NCBI GenBank assembly: GCA_026416115.1 | Contig: JAOAFU010000074.1 | Coordinates: forward strand, 1-42,133 | Reading direction: 5' to 3' | DNA length: 42,133 nucleotides | DNA from: Bacteroidales bacterium | GTDB taxonomy: Bacteria; Bacteroidota; Bacteroidia; Bacteroidales; DTGW01 | In this document: positions 16,704 through 25,586 of the stretch, piece by piece | How positions within the stretch are numbered: the stretch's first letter is position 1 | How the letters are laid out: every line of letters begins with the position of its first letter | Program-made: the position numbers and the translations under genes | Notes under the pieces: generated by a model | The model's database searches: none | What the model saw: only the letters and a program-made list of their open reading frames with translations | Told to the model about the DNA's origin: nothing

Positions 16704-17975
16704 ATGAATGCTACACGAAACAAGAGCGTAGTAATTACCAATTTAATAACTGAAAGCTTATCGATGGCATGGCAATCGATAAAGGTAAATAAGCTACGGG
16801 CAGTTTTAACTCTTTTTGGTTTGAGTATTGGTATATTTTCAATAGTTGCTGTTTTTACTGCTGTAGACGCTCTTGAGAATGGAATTCGTAAGAATATAGC
16901 CAGTTTGGGTAGCGATGTTCTCTATATTCAAAAATGGCCATGGTCTTTTGAAAACGACTACAAATGGTGGGAGTATGCTAAACGTCCTGTTCCTACCCTC
17001 GACGATTATGCAGCTATTGAGAAGAAGGTGTCTTCGGCAGAATTAACGGCTTTCTCCGTAAGCACTATGAGAACAATAAAATTTGGAAGAAGGGTATATG
17101 AGCAAGGGGGTATATGGGCAAATACCTACAATTTTATTAAACTTAGAAATTTAGAAATTATTGACGGACGCTATTTTTCGCCAACCGAATATTACTCGGG
17201 AAAGAATGTGTGTATTATTGGAGCCGATGTGGCAAAAAATTTATTTGGCAAACAACGTCCTATAGATCAATATATTACTATCGAAGGAAAAAAGGTTAGG
17301 GTAGTTGGGCTCTTGAAAAAAGAAGGAGCGGGTATGATAGGTGGTAGTCTCGACGACCTAGTTTTACTCCCTATGACTTTCGCTAGGAATATTTTTGATA
17401 TTCGTAGCGACAACCTTAACCCGTTTATTATGGTTAAAGGACGTGCTGATGTACCGTTGGAGCAACTTAAAGAAGAGATTCGTAGTTTGTTGCGTAAGCG
17501 TCATGGGCTTAAACCTGGACAGAAAGATGATTTTTCTATCAATCAATCAAGTATGATTTTGGCAGGAGTGAATCAAATTTTTAAGATAATAAATCTGGCA
17601 GGATGGGTTATCGGTGGTTTTTCGCTTTTGGTTGGGGGATTTGGTATTGCTAACATTATGTTTGTAAGTGTAAAGGAAAGAACAAATCAAATTGGGATTC
17701 AAAAAGCAATTGGTGCCAAAAATATATTTATTCTTTTAGAGTTTTTGTTCGAAGGCATTATTTTGGCCCTATTAGGAGGTATTGTTGGTATAGTATTAGT
17801 TTTTATTTTAATACAGCTGGTAGGGTTTGCTTTCGATTTTCAACTTATGTTTACTATTGAAAATTTGTTATTTGGTATTACGGTTTCGACATTCGCCGGT
17901 ATTATTTCAGCTTTGTGGCCTGCATATACTGCTGCCCGATTAAATCCGGTCGAAGCCATTAACACAACATTTTGA
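16704..17975 (+). CDS. MacB-like ABC transporter permease
   Basis: A 423-residue inner-membrane permease of the MacB/FtsX type. TM1 (about 31-52, AVLTLFGLSIGIFSIVAVFTA) is followed by a large periplasmic MacB_PCD domain (about 55-285) and three C-terminal TM helices (about 295-420). The FtsX-domain motif NQIGIQKAIGAKNIFILLEFLFEG and the closing PAYTAARLNPVEAI are diagnostic. Family members work with an ATPase in mechanotransmission or export of lipoproteins, peptides or antibiotics. No ATPase gene is present nearby, so its partner is encoded elsewhere. It leads the rightward run and ends 36 bp before the aminotransferase gene. Confidence 0.92.
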   Translation: MNATRNKSVVITNLITESLSMAWQSIKVNKLRAVLTLFGLSIGIFSIVAVFTAVDALENGIRKNIASLGSDVLYIQKWPWSFENDYKWWEYAKRPVPTLDDYAAIEKKVSSAELTAFSVSTMRTIKFGRRVYEQGGIWANTYNFIKLRNLEIIDGRYFSPTEYYSGKNVCIIGADVAKNLFGKQRPIDQYITIEGKKVRVVGLLKKEGAGMIGGSLDDLVLLPMTFARNIFDIRSDNLNPFIMVKGRADVPLEQLKEEIRSLLRKRHGLKPGQKDDFSINQSSMILAGVNQIFKIINLAGWVIGGFSLLVGGFGIANIMFVSVKERTNQIGIQKAIGAKNIFILLEFLFEGIILALLGGIVGIVLVFILIQLVGFAFDFQLMFTIENLLFGITVSTFAGIISALWPAYTAARLNPVEAINTTF

Positions 17976-18011
17976 TTTAAACATTTGTTGAAATGTTAAT
18001 TTTATGCGGAT

Positions 18012-18830
18012 ATGAGCGTTCAGAGATTTTTCGTTCGAAATGGATTCATGTTTGAAAAAGCGCATTTTAATTTACCCAAGCATTTCGATACATGTATTTA
18101 TGAGGTTTTAAGAATTATAAATGGAGTGGTTCTTTTTGCTGAAGACCATTTACAGCGATTATTTGCCTCTTTAGAGGCAAAGGGTGTTATGCATACGCTT
18201 TCCTTTTCCGATGTTCTGAACGAAATAAACATGTTACTAAAATTTAATGAATTTAAAGAGGGTAACATACGCTACGATTTGTATATAACAAAAAATAATA
18301 TCGATCGGTGGGTCTATTATTTTCCACATGTTTATCCTTCGGCTGAGGATTATAAAAACGGCGTTGAAGTGGTTTCTATACGTGCTACCAGAAATGAGCC
18401 AACGGTTAAAGTATACCAAAAAGATTTGCGCAAGTTGGTTGAACAATATCTTATGCAATCAAATGCATATGAAGCAGTATTGGTTGATACGGAAGGTCAT
18501 ATTACCGAAGGTAGTAGATCGAACATTTTTTTTATCAAAGACAATACCATTTTTACCGCTCCCGATGAAATGGTTCTTGCAGGGATTACTCGTAAAAAAG
18601 TAGTGGAAATTATCCAACTTCTCGGTTTTACGTTAATTTTTCAGCCAGTAGTTTATGATCAATTAAGCGGTTATGAGTCGGTATTTCTAACAGGAACTTC
18701 ACCTAAAGTTTTACCAATTCGATCCATTGATCATCATATTTTTCGGGTTAACCATCCTTTAGTCGAGAGTATTATGAGAGCCTACGACCAAACAATTGAA
18801 TCATATATAAAGAGTAGAAAATTTGAATAG
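18012..18830 (+). CDS. fold-type IV PLP aminotransferase/lyase
   Basis: A 272-residue member of aminotransferase class IV, the group containing branched-chain and D-amino-acid transaminases and aminodeoxychorismate lyase (PabC). Visible motifs are the catalytic-lysine region KVYQKDLRKLVEQ, HITEGSRSNIFFIKD (E..SNIF is diagnostic), MVLAGITRKKVVEI and a C-terminal FLTGTSPKVLPI near the cofactor phosphate. Its length fits PabC or D-Ala transaminase better than IlvE, and a separate ilvE is present at 2298. No pabA/pabB neighbour supports the PabC reading, so the substrate is left open. It sits between the ABC permease and the AEC carrier. Confidence 0.85.
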   Translation: MSVQRFFVRNGFMFEKAHFNLPKHFDTCIYEVLRIINGVVLFAEDHLQRLFASLEAKGVMHTLSFSDVLNEINMLLKFNEFKEGNIRYDLYITKNNIDRWVYYFPHVYPSAEDYKNGVEVVSIRATRNEPTVKVYQKDLRKLVEQYLMQSNAYEAVLVDTEGHITEGSRSNIFFIKDNTIFTAPDEMVLAGITRKKVVEIIQLLGFTLIFQPVVYDQLSGYESVFLTGTSPKVLPIRSIDHHIFRVNHPLVESIMRAYDQTIESYIKSRKFE

Positions 18831-18878
18831 CTAAGGATTATTTATGCTACAAAATGTTATTAGAGAAATATTTATGAT

Positions 18879-19823
18879 ATGAGTCAGGTTCTACTTGTTC
18901 AGTTTTATATGTATTTTGTTTTGATGCTCACTGGTTTTATCGCATCTAAAGTCAAAATAATTCATCAGGGTAATGCTTCATTTTTATCTTCTTTTATACT
19001 GAAGATAACATTTCCTTTGTTATTGCTGACTACTATTCCCCATCTGCCCTTTAGTCATGAGACTTTAAAGCATTTAGGGCTAGCCTTTTTTATAAGTTAC
19101 ATAGCGCTTGCAATATTATATTTAGCCGGACGTTTTTCGAACATATTTTTTCGCCTAAATCGTTCAGAGCGAAAAGTTTATATGCTTCACTCGGTGTTTG
19201 GAAACATCGTTTTTATTGGTTTCCCATTTATTGGATCGCTTTTTCCTCAAGGGGAGGGGCTACTATATGCAGCTGTTTTTCAGATTGCATCCGATTCTCT
19301 GCTGTGGACTTTGGGTATTTCGTATTTACAAAGAAAATCCCAAAATACTCTTAAGGGATATCTTAAAGAGTTACTGAATGTTAATACGATTGCTTTTTTG
19401 GCTGCTCTGTTAATGTGGATTTTTCAGTTTCACATTCCTGTAATCATCGAAAAACCTTTTGCAGCAATCGGACACACAACGCTATCGCTTTCGCTAGTTT
19501 ATGTTGGCTTTATACTTTCACAGGTATCGATCGACAAAACCATTCGCAAATTATGCATTCATGTGTTGTCGATAAATAAACTATTATTGGTGCCAGGTAT
19601 CCTTTTACTCATCTTGTGGATTTTAATGCCGCAATTGCCGAAGCCTATGGTTTCGGCTATTGTTTTACAAGCTGGAATGCCTGCAATGGCTACAGTCGCT
19701 ATCCTGGCAAAAGAATATCTTGGCGATGATATGCTCGCATCAGAAAATATTCTTGTTTCTACCATTTTTAGTACAATTAGCTTACCTTTACTTTGGTATT
19801 TTATAAATCTGCTTTATCCGTGA
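18879..19823 (+). CDS. AEC-family transporter (auxin efflux carrier-like)
   Basis: A 314-residue inner-membrane carrier with about ten hydrophobic helices arranged as two five-helix halves (FYMYFVLMLTGFIASK ... FLSSFILKITFPLLLL; second half from LNVNTIAFLAALLMW). The ending MPAMATVAILAKEYLGDD...ENILVSTIFSTISLPL is the classic AEC/Mem_trans signature. Bacterial relatives export malate, malonate or similar organic acids; the substrate is not predictable. Its TGA stop overlaps the GTG start of rsgA (GTGA), linking the two by translation. Confidence 0.92.
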   Translation: MSQVLLVQFYMYFVLMLTGFIASKVKIIHQGNASFLSSFILKITFPLLLLTTIPHLPFSHETLKHLGLAFFISYIALAILYLAGRFSNIFFRLNRSERKVYMLHSVFGNIVFIGFPFIGSLFPQGEGLLYAAVFQIASDSLLWTLGISYLQRKSQNTLKGYLKELLNVNTIAFLAALLMWIFQFHIPVIIEKPFAAIGHTTLSLSLVYVGFILSQVSIDKTIRKLCIHVLSINKLLLVPGILLLILWILMPQLPKPMVSAIVLQAGMPAMATVAILAKEYLGDDMLASENILVSTIFSTISLPLLWYFINLLYP

Positions 19824-20755
19824 TCGAAGGTATAGTAACAAAAGTGGTTGGTAATGTCTATACCGTTCGTATAGAGAATGGTGAGTTAGTTCCTTGTTTT
19901 GCCAAGGGAAATCTTCGTATTCAGGGTCTTAAGAGTACGAATCCTATTACCGTTGGCGATAGGGTTAAGTTTACTTTTACATCAACCTATCATAAGGGAT
20001 TGATTCATAAAATTTTAGAAAGAAAAAATTACATAATCCGTAAATCTATTAATCTCTCAAAGCAATACCATATCATCGCAGCTAATGTTGATCAGGCTAT
20101 ACTGGTCGTTACTTTAATCGATCCTCCTACCAGCATAGAATTTATTGATCGATATCTGGTAGGTTGCGAAGCTTTAAGAATTCCGGCAGTTCTTGTTTTC
20201 AACAAAATCGATTCATACAACGAAGAGCAGTTAAATAAATGTCGGGAATTGGAAGAGATATATTCTCAAATAGGTTACCCCTGTTTAGAAACTTCTGTAA
20301 ATCAACGCATTAATATCGACAAGTTTAAGGACTTAATTTCTGGTAAAATATCGGTACTCAATGGACATTCGGGAGTAGGAAAGTCGTCTCTCATAAAAGC
20401 AATAGCACCTGATCTTGAAATAAAAATAGGCGATATTTCGGAATATCATCGAACTGGTAAGCATGTCACTTCTTTTTCTCAGATGTATGAGATCTTCGAG
20501 GGAGCATTTATAATAGATACACCTGGAATAAAGGGATTTGGACTAGTGGATATTGAAAAAAATGAACTTTATCATTTTTTTCCAGAAATATTTCGATATT
20601 CATCCCAATGTAAGTATCATAATTGTACGCATATTCATGAACCAGAGTGTGCAGTGGTAGAGGCGGTACGTTCAAACAAGATCTCATATTCAAGATATCA
20701 AAGCTATGTAAATATTTATTTTGATGAGAATGAAAAATATCGTAGCCCTTTTTAA
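19820..20755 (+). CDS. rsgA: ribosome small-subunit-dependent GTPase RsgA
   Basis: Late 30S-assembly GTPase that checks the decoding centre and releases RbfA. The order is an N-terminal OB fold (VIEGIVTKVVGNVYTVRIENGE in part), a circularly permuted GTPase with G4 VFNKID before G1 GHSGVGKSSLIKAI and G3 DTPGIKG, and a C-terminal zinc knuckle C-x4-C-x-H-x5-C (CKYHNCTHIHEPEC). The track start at 19793 adds nine residues (MVFYKSALS) taken from the AEC gene frame region; I prefer the GTG at 19820, which overlaps the AEC stop by four bases and begins directly at the OB-fold strand. The 3' end overlaps the histidine-kinase start by about 30 bp. Confidence 0.94.
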   Translation: MIEGIVTKVVGNVYTVRIENGELVPCFAKGNLRIQGLKSTNPITVGDRVKFTFTSTYHKGLIHKILERKNYIIRKSINLSKQYHIIAANVDQAILVVTLIDPPTSIEFIDRYLVGCEALRIPAVLVFNKIDSYNEEQLNKCRELEEIYSQIGYPCLETSVNQRINIDKFKDLISGKISVLNGHSGVGKSSLIKAIAPDLEIKIGDISEYHRTGKHVTSFSQMYEIFEGAFIIDTPGIKGFGLVDIEKNELYHFFPEIFRYSSQCKYHNCTHIHEPECAVVEAVRSNKISYSRYQSYVNIYFDENEKYRSPF

Positions 20756-23642
20756 ATCGAAGTTTCTGAAAGCAGTTACGTATACTTTTAAAAATACTCG
20801 GCTTTTTGTAGCTGGAGTTGTTTTATTAATGCTAGCTGGAAACATAGTACTATTTGTTTATATATTTATTAAACAAAAGAATTATCAGCAGTATGTGATG
20901 ATACAGCAGGCTGAAGCCTACACTTCATTTCTTGAACAGGAGGGGTTGAGATTTGTGAACGACTTTAACCATGTGGCCTATCATTATTTAATTTACATGC
21001 GGCAAAATAATTCATTTCGAGAAGTACCTCCGGCACTTCTCGAAAAAATCAAAATTTTTTATTCCAAACATCAGCCTTTAATTAATAATGTATATCTGAT
21101 TGATACAGCTTTTCATGTAGTTAATGTATATTGCGACCCCACAGGCTCTTTTCTGATCGACAGTTACGAATCCAAGCAGAATTTTTCTTTACAATTAACC
21201 GAAAAATTTATTTTTAGAAATGGAGATTATTTATACATCATACCTCTATTTAAACAAGGCAGATTAGTTGCTAATATTGTTGCTTCTCTTAATCTGAAAA
21301 ACTTTTTCAGGGCACGTCTTCAGCCTATTTATGTCGGACAATCTATTTTTCAGAGTATTTACACCCCTTTGGGTTCTTTTGTAGAACTTCCAATAGTAAA
21401 AGTTACTTATAACAGCGATTTAAATAGTTTGGCAAATCAAGTACGACTCAAGAATGCCCCAATGGCTTTTACTTCTTCGCTCACTTACAATAATAAAAAG
21501 GAGAAGTATTTATGTATTTGTTATCCTTTTAAATTATTCAATGCTACTTTTGTCTATCTGTATCATTTCCATATTCAATATGTAATTAATCAGGTTCTTG
21601 CACATAGTCTTGCATTAATAGTATTTAATCTCGTATTACTGTTTATTGTCATTTTCTACTATCTGCAAATGGTTCGAAACAAGAATTTGGAGGAAGAAAA
21701 ACTACGCGAATCAGAGGAAGCATTTAAAGAGATAATAGAGTCGATGCCGATAGGTATTATTCTAACTACCAAAAACAATCAGATAATTAGCATTAATAAA
21801 CTTGCTACACGAATACTTCAGATAAACAATACAAGCGATCTGATAGGTAAAAATATTAGTCATAAATTTTTAGCAACAAAGTCACTTGCTTTCGACGACG
21901 AAATTGCTTCGGCTTTTGACACAGACCATTTTATACAGTACGAAAGTAACGGTAATGAATTAGTTTTGTACAAAAAGGATATTCCGCTGCGTCTGAAGGG
22001 CGAAGAAATTGTTGTCCAAAGTTTTATTGATGTTACCCCTATTGAAAAGTCTCGTAAGCGAGAAATTGCAGCCAATATGGCTAAGTCGGAGTTTTTGGCC
22101 AAAATGAGTCACGAGATTCGTACCCCCATGAATGGTATAGTTGGCATGGCAGATGCTCTTTTAGCTCAGCCCTTAACAAAAGAGCAGATCGAATTTGTCA
22201 CTATTATCAAAAAATCGGCCGATACCCTCTTGAATATTTTAAACGATGTGCTCGATTTATCTAAAATAGAAGCAGGGAAGATGGTTCTTGAAGAGATTCC
22301 TTTTGAGCTTCGCAAAGAACTTGCCTTGATTACCCACCTTTTTAAGGTGCCAATAGATGAGAAAAAACTTAAGTTGCTTGTAGATGTCGACTCCAATGTT
22401 CCAGATAGACTAATTGGTGATCCTTTCAGACTTCGACAGATTTTGAGCAATCTTGTAAACAATGCCATTAAATTTACCCATGAGGGGAAAATTGTTATTT
22501 CGGTACGAAAACTCGAGGATTATAACCGTAACCTGATGTTGCAATTTAAAGTGGCCGATACTGGAATAGGTATACCTAAAGATAAAATTTCACGCGTATT
22601 TCAGTCATTTTCTCAGGTCGATAATAGTACTACTCGCAAGTATGGAGGAACAGGATTGGGTACTACTATTGCAAAACAATTGGTTGAATTAATGAATGGA
22701 GAAATCTCGGTCGAAAGCCCTTCGGGTATTTCCGAAAATCCCGAATATCCTGGTACATGCTTTACTTTTACTATCGAGCTTTTCTCTAATGAAAAGCTGA
22801 AAAAAAATATCGATACTGATAGTATTACTGCATTTGCACATATCAAAACCCTTTTGATAAGTAATCAATCGCCCGATGATAATATCATTGCCGATTCCTT
22901 CTCGCTTTTTAACGTGCCTATCGAAATCCATCGTTTTAATAAAGGGACTATCGATATGCTCAAGAAAAGCATGGTTTCTGAGTCGGACACTAAATATAAT
23001 CTGTTAGTTATCCGCGATACCCCATTTTTCGATGGTTTTAAGCTTTTGGCACGTTTACAGGAAACTCAGCTGGTAAATTCATACCATATTCTTATCATCA
23101 GTAATAACGACCGACAGGGAAATTTTCTTAGGGCCCTACGCATGGGCGCCGATCATTATATCATTATGCCTTACGAAACTTCCGAAATTTTCAACTTCCT
23201 CTGCGAAACCTATGTGAATTTGAAACTCGAAGATGAGGTAGCCAAGTTTAAGATTCAGCAGCTTAGATCCGATCTTAAAATTTTAGTTGCCGAGGATAAT
23301 CCTATAAATCAGAAGGTTGCTCTTACGCTTTTTAAAAATATTGGGTACGAAGTCGATTTTGCAAAAAATGGACTCGAAGTGCTCGAGAAGCTTGAAAAAC
23401 AACACTACGATATTATTTTTATGGATATTATGATGCCAGAAATGGACGGAATTCAGGCAACGCTCGAGATTCGAAAATCGGGCAATCGCATTCCAATTAT
23501 TGCCATGACTGCCAATATTTCAAAGGATGAACGTCGAGAAGCCCTTAATTCGGGAATGGACGATTATGTTACAAAGCCTGTGAGAATAGATACGGTAAAG
23601 AAAATTCTGATCAAATTGTTCTCTCACGAAGTAGGTCGATAA
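20724..23642 (+). CDS. hybrid sensor histidine kinase with two receiver-like domains
   Basis: About 972 residues. Order: TM1 (about 30-52); extracytoplasmic sensor (about 53-290, unassigned); TM2 (about 295-318); PAS-like domain (about 330-440); HisKA with phospho-acceptor His in KMSHEIRTPMNG (about 463); HATPase_c with N box NLVNNAIKFTHEG, G1 DTGIGIP and G2 GGTGLGT; a receiver-like domain (about 710-835); and a canonical receiver with VAEDNPINQ, acceptor Asp in FMDIMMPEMDG (about 901) and VTKPV. The first receiver-like domain lacks the acidic pair and the conserved lysine, so it is probably not phosphorylated. There is no DNA-binding output; the signal must leave through the last receiver or a phosphotransfer partner. 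Start is ATG 20724 or 20730 (MKNIVALF), inside rsgA. Confidence 0.93.
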   Translation: MRMKNIVALFKSKFLKAVTYTFKNTRLFVAGVVLLMLAGNIVLFVYIFIKQKNYQQYVMIQQAEAYTSFLEQEGLRFVNDFNHVAYHYLIYMRQNNSFREVPPALLEKIKIFYSKHQPLINNVYLIDTAFHVVNVYCDPTGSFLIDSYESKQNFSLQLTEKFIFRNGDYLYIIPLFKQGRLVANIVASLNLKNFFRARLQPIYVGQSIFQSIYTPLGSFVELPIVKVTYNSDLNSLANQVRLKNAPMAFTSSLTYNNKKEKYLCICYPFKLFNATFVYLYHFHIQYVINQVLAHSLALIVFNLVLLFIVIFYYLQMVRNKNLEEEKLRESEEAFKEIIESMPIGIILTTKNNQIISINKLATRILQINNTSDLIGKNISHKFLATKSLAFDDEIASAFDTDHFIQYESNGNELVLYKKDIPLRLKGEEIVVQSFIDVTPIEKSRKREIAANMAKSEFLAKMSHEIRTPMNGIVGMADALLAQPLTKEQIEFVTIIKKSADTLLNILNDVLDLSKIEAGKMVLEEIPFELRKELALITHLFKVPIDEKKLKLLVDVDSNVPDRLIGDPFRLRQILSNLVNNAIKFTHEGKIVISVRKLEDYNRNLMLQFKVADTGIGIPKDKISRVFQSFSQVDNSTTRKYGGTGLGTTIAKQLVELMNGEISVESPSGISENPEYPGTCFTFTIELFSNEKLKKNIDTDSITAFAHIKTLLISNQSPDDNIIADSFSLFNVPIEIHRFNKGTIDMLKKSMVSESDTKYNLLVIRDTPFFDGFKLLARLQETQLVNSYHILIISNNDRQGNFLRALRMGADHYIIMPYETSEIFNFLCETYVNLKLEDEVAKFKIQQLRSDLKILVAEDNPINQKVALTLFKNIGYEVDFAKNGLEVLEKLEKQHYDIIFMDIMMPEMDGIQATLEIRKSGNRIPIIAMTANISKDERREALNSGMDDYVTKPVRIDTVKKILIKLFSHEVGR

Positions 23643-23646
23643 AAAC

Positions 23647-23678
23647 GAAAGCGCTTAGTTTATCTACTAAGCGCTTTC
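23647..23678. terminator. bidirectional terminator hairpin
   Basis: Perfect 13-bp inverted repeat GAAAGCGCTTAGT / ACTAAGCGCTTTC (23647-23659, 23666-23678) with a 6-nt loop, 4 bp after the kinase stop codon and before the convergent barrel gene. The minus-strand exit reads GTTTTTA, a usable U-run; the plus-strand exit is weaker (ATAATTATTTT). It probably serves both genes. Confidence 0.85.
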
Positions 23679-23700
23679 ATAATTATTTTAGAGTTTCTCA

Positions 23701-24528
23701 TCAAAAGTGAAACATCAGATATAATCCACCATAAGTAGCAGGACGGAAAGTACTTAAGTTAAAACTACGGTTACCTGGTGTAAGGGGTTGATCGCGTTCG
23801 AATCGAGCACCGTTCTGGATAAGCTCCGATTTAGTATTACCCTGAGAACCCCAGTTGTATGTAAGCATTAAGCTTGCTTCGCCACCAATGCAAACCTTAG
23901 GTAGAAAATAATACTCTACGCCAAGAAAGATTCCACCGCTTAAGGCCTGATTAATTCCATTATCGGTTTCTAGGGCTCGTTCTGTAACGTTACCCCATAT
24001 AGATGAAGGAGCTGGGTTGGCAGGGGTCATTTCATTACCATATGAATAGCTAACGGAGTTTCGTCCATAAGCATACCTAATCTGTGCTCCGTAAAATCCA
24101 CGGAGTTTCTCATAACCACGGGTTTTCATAAGCCCTACAGCAAGCCCATAGCTCTGATTGTGGGTTCTTTGTTCATCTATTACCTTGTCCTGGCTAAGGG
24201 GGTTTACAAAATAAGCAGCATCATCACGAACATATGTGCGCGACTTGTTAATGTTATCCGAAATAGAAATAATAGCTCTTACTGCAAAGTCGTCGGCCAG
24301 AAAGTAGCGAACGTAGATATTGTTACTACCCAAAACCAGAGTGTTGTTTACCGTATTGTTAAAAATATTACCCAGGTAATTCAGATAAGGTAGAGCATCG
24401 ATACCAAAGGCAATATCTCCCGCCACAGGTAGCCTATCGTTGGCTTTGCTCGAAGCGGTAGCGTTTTCTTGAGCCCTTATATTAAGGGCAGTTATGGATA
24501 TAAATAGGATTAAAAGTATTCTTTTCAT
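23701..24528 (-). CDS. outer-membrane beta-barrel protein
   Basis: A 275-residue exported protein with a clear signal peptide (MKRILLILFISITALNIRAQ). The mature part alternates aromatic/polar strands (NIYVRYFLADDFAVRAIISI, GFYGAQIRYAYGR, GGIFLGVEYYFLPKVCIGGEASL) and ends in LYLMFHF with C-terminal Phe, the recognition residue for outer-membrane insertion. It resembles small OmpA/OmpW-like barrels without a peptidoglycan-binding domain; the exact family is not recognised. It lies 50 bp downstream of the two-repeat lipoprotein gene with no promoter motif between, so the two are probably co-expressed and may form a barrel-lipoprotein pair. Confidence 0.8.
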   Translation of the reverse strand: MKRILLILFISITALNIRAQENATASSKANDRLPVAGDIAFGIDALPYLNYLGNIFNNTVNNTLVLGSNNIYVRYFLADDFAVRAIISISDNINKSRTYVRDDAAYFVNPLSQDKVIDEQRTHNQSYGLAVGLMKTRGYEKLRGFYGAQIRYAYGRNSVSYSYGNEMTPANPAPSSIWGNVTERALETDNGINQALSGGIFLGVEYYFLPKVCIGGEASLMLTYNWGSQGNTKSELIQNGARFERDQPLTPGNRSFNLSTFRPATYGGLYLMFHF

Positions 24529-24578
24529 CTTTTCTTAAATTAATTAACAAACAACATTGTGGTCATTGGTAGTAGTTA

Positions 24579-25397
24579 TCAGGGTGCTGGTACACCACCG
24601 CCCAAATCGATTGTTATATCCGACTCGCTACCAAAATTACCTACATATCCCGATTTTATTTCGTATTTATAGTTTTCTTGTTTAAAACCTAAACCATCGG
24701 GAACAGTTTTAGCATATTCAAAAGAGATAGTATAATAAATGTTCTGGTTGGCAGGAACTACTGCAGTAAATTCTCCATTTTCGTCGGTAGTATACTCCTG
24801 TGCCCAATCGGAGTTATGAAGCGTGATTTTCTGATTGGCTACTAATTCGTTTCCGGCAATCGAGTTGTTTAGCTCGGCTTCAACAGTTACATTCAGTTTT
24901 ACTTTTTCCACAAAGTTAGCAGGGGTGGTTGCTGTATAGAATACTTCAACAACATTTTTTTGTGTGGTAGAAAATGCTTTGACAACAGGAGCAGCAGAAT
25001 AAAACTTTTTAATGCTGTTGCTGTTCGACCCAAAGGGTTGTATTTGATTGTATTCGAATGGTTGTGCCTCTATTGTAAGGTTTACCCCATTGTCATCAAC
25101 CGGGATTTGGATCGTGAACTGACCGTTATCGTCAACGGTGGTTGTGTCGGACCATTTACCTGTGACAGCAGTAGGGTTTAAATCGCTGTAGGGTATGCTA
25201 AAAAAGATTTTTGTTCCTGCTGGTGCATATTCCAGGCCAGCGCTTCGGTTATTCAATTCAGCATAAACATATCCTTTAACCGTAATGGTTCGGGACAGAT
25301 TCACAACAAGGGCCGTGCTATCTACTTCTTTATCGCAGGAGGTAAAACCAACTCCTGCAAGCAATAGGGTAGGCAAAATAAGCATTTTACGTTTCAT
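24579..25397 (-). CDS. lipoprotein with two tandem carboxypeptidase-regulatory-like repeats
   Basis: A 272-residue lipoprotein. The signal MKRKMLILPTLLLAGVGFTSC ends in a lipobox cysteine followed by DKE. Two homologous beta-sandwich-like repeats follow: the first has YAELNNRSAGLEY and DDNGQFTIQIPV, the second has EAELNNSIAGNEL and DENGEFTAVVPA. These resemble carboxypeptidase regulatory-like (CarboxypepD_reg) or prealbumin-like folds, often found in Bacteroidota surface proteins. It ends in a Gly-rich DLGGGVPAP tail. The track start (25451) lies upstream of a promoter element at 25429-25436 and would hide the signal peptide, so the ATG at 25397 is chosen. It is upstream of the barrel gene and is likely its partner; no enzymatic motif is seen. 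Confidence 0.82.
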   Translation of the reverse strand: MKRKMLILPTLLLAGVGFTSCDKEVDSTALVVNLSRTITVKGYVYAELNNRSAGLEYAPAGTKIFFSIPYSDLNPTAVTGKWSDTTTVDDNGQFTIQIPVDDNGVNLTIEAQPFEYNQIQPFGSNSNSIKKFYSAAPVVKAFSTTQKNVVEVFYTATTPANFVEKVKLNVTVEAELNNSIAGNELVANQKITLHNSDWAQEYTTDENGEFTAVVPANQNIYYTISFEYAKTVPDGLGFKQENYKYEIKSGYVGNFGSESDITIDLGGGVPAP

Positions 25398-25428
25398 ACT
25401 TTCTAAATTTAAGGGTTTGTTAATATTA

Positions 25429-25436
25429 CAAATATA
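25429..25436 (-). promoter_or_regulatory. -7 promoter element for the lipoprotein-barrel operon
   Basis: On the minus strand this reads TATATTTG, an exact TAnnTTTG match, giving a leader of about 25-30 nt before the ATG at 25397. It lies inside the longer ORF-track version of the gene, which argues against that version. No clear -33 TTG is seen. Confidence 0.5.
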
Positions 25437-25500
25437 AAGTTTATTTCTCATTCTTTTGTATTTTTGAAATATTAAAAGTTTTATTAAATGTTTGCGTTAT

Positions 25501-25538
25501 ACAAAAGCCGTTAATCGTTAATGATTAGCGGCTTTTGT
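25501..25538 (-). terminator. terminator of the T9SS-exported BNR protein gene
   Basis: A 16-bp inverted repeat (ACAAAAGCCGTTAATC / GATTAGCGGCTTTTGT) with one wobble pair and a 6-nt loop, about 50 bp beyond the stop of the leftward gene. The A/T runs are within the stem (AAAAG...CTTTT), as in many bidirectional terminators. It separates that gene from the lipoprotein operon. Confidence 0.8.
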
Positions 25539-25586
25539 TATTTAAGTCAAAAATTAAGTTGGAGTCGTGGTAATCATTCTTTGAAA

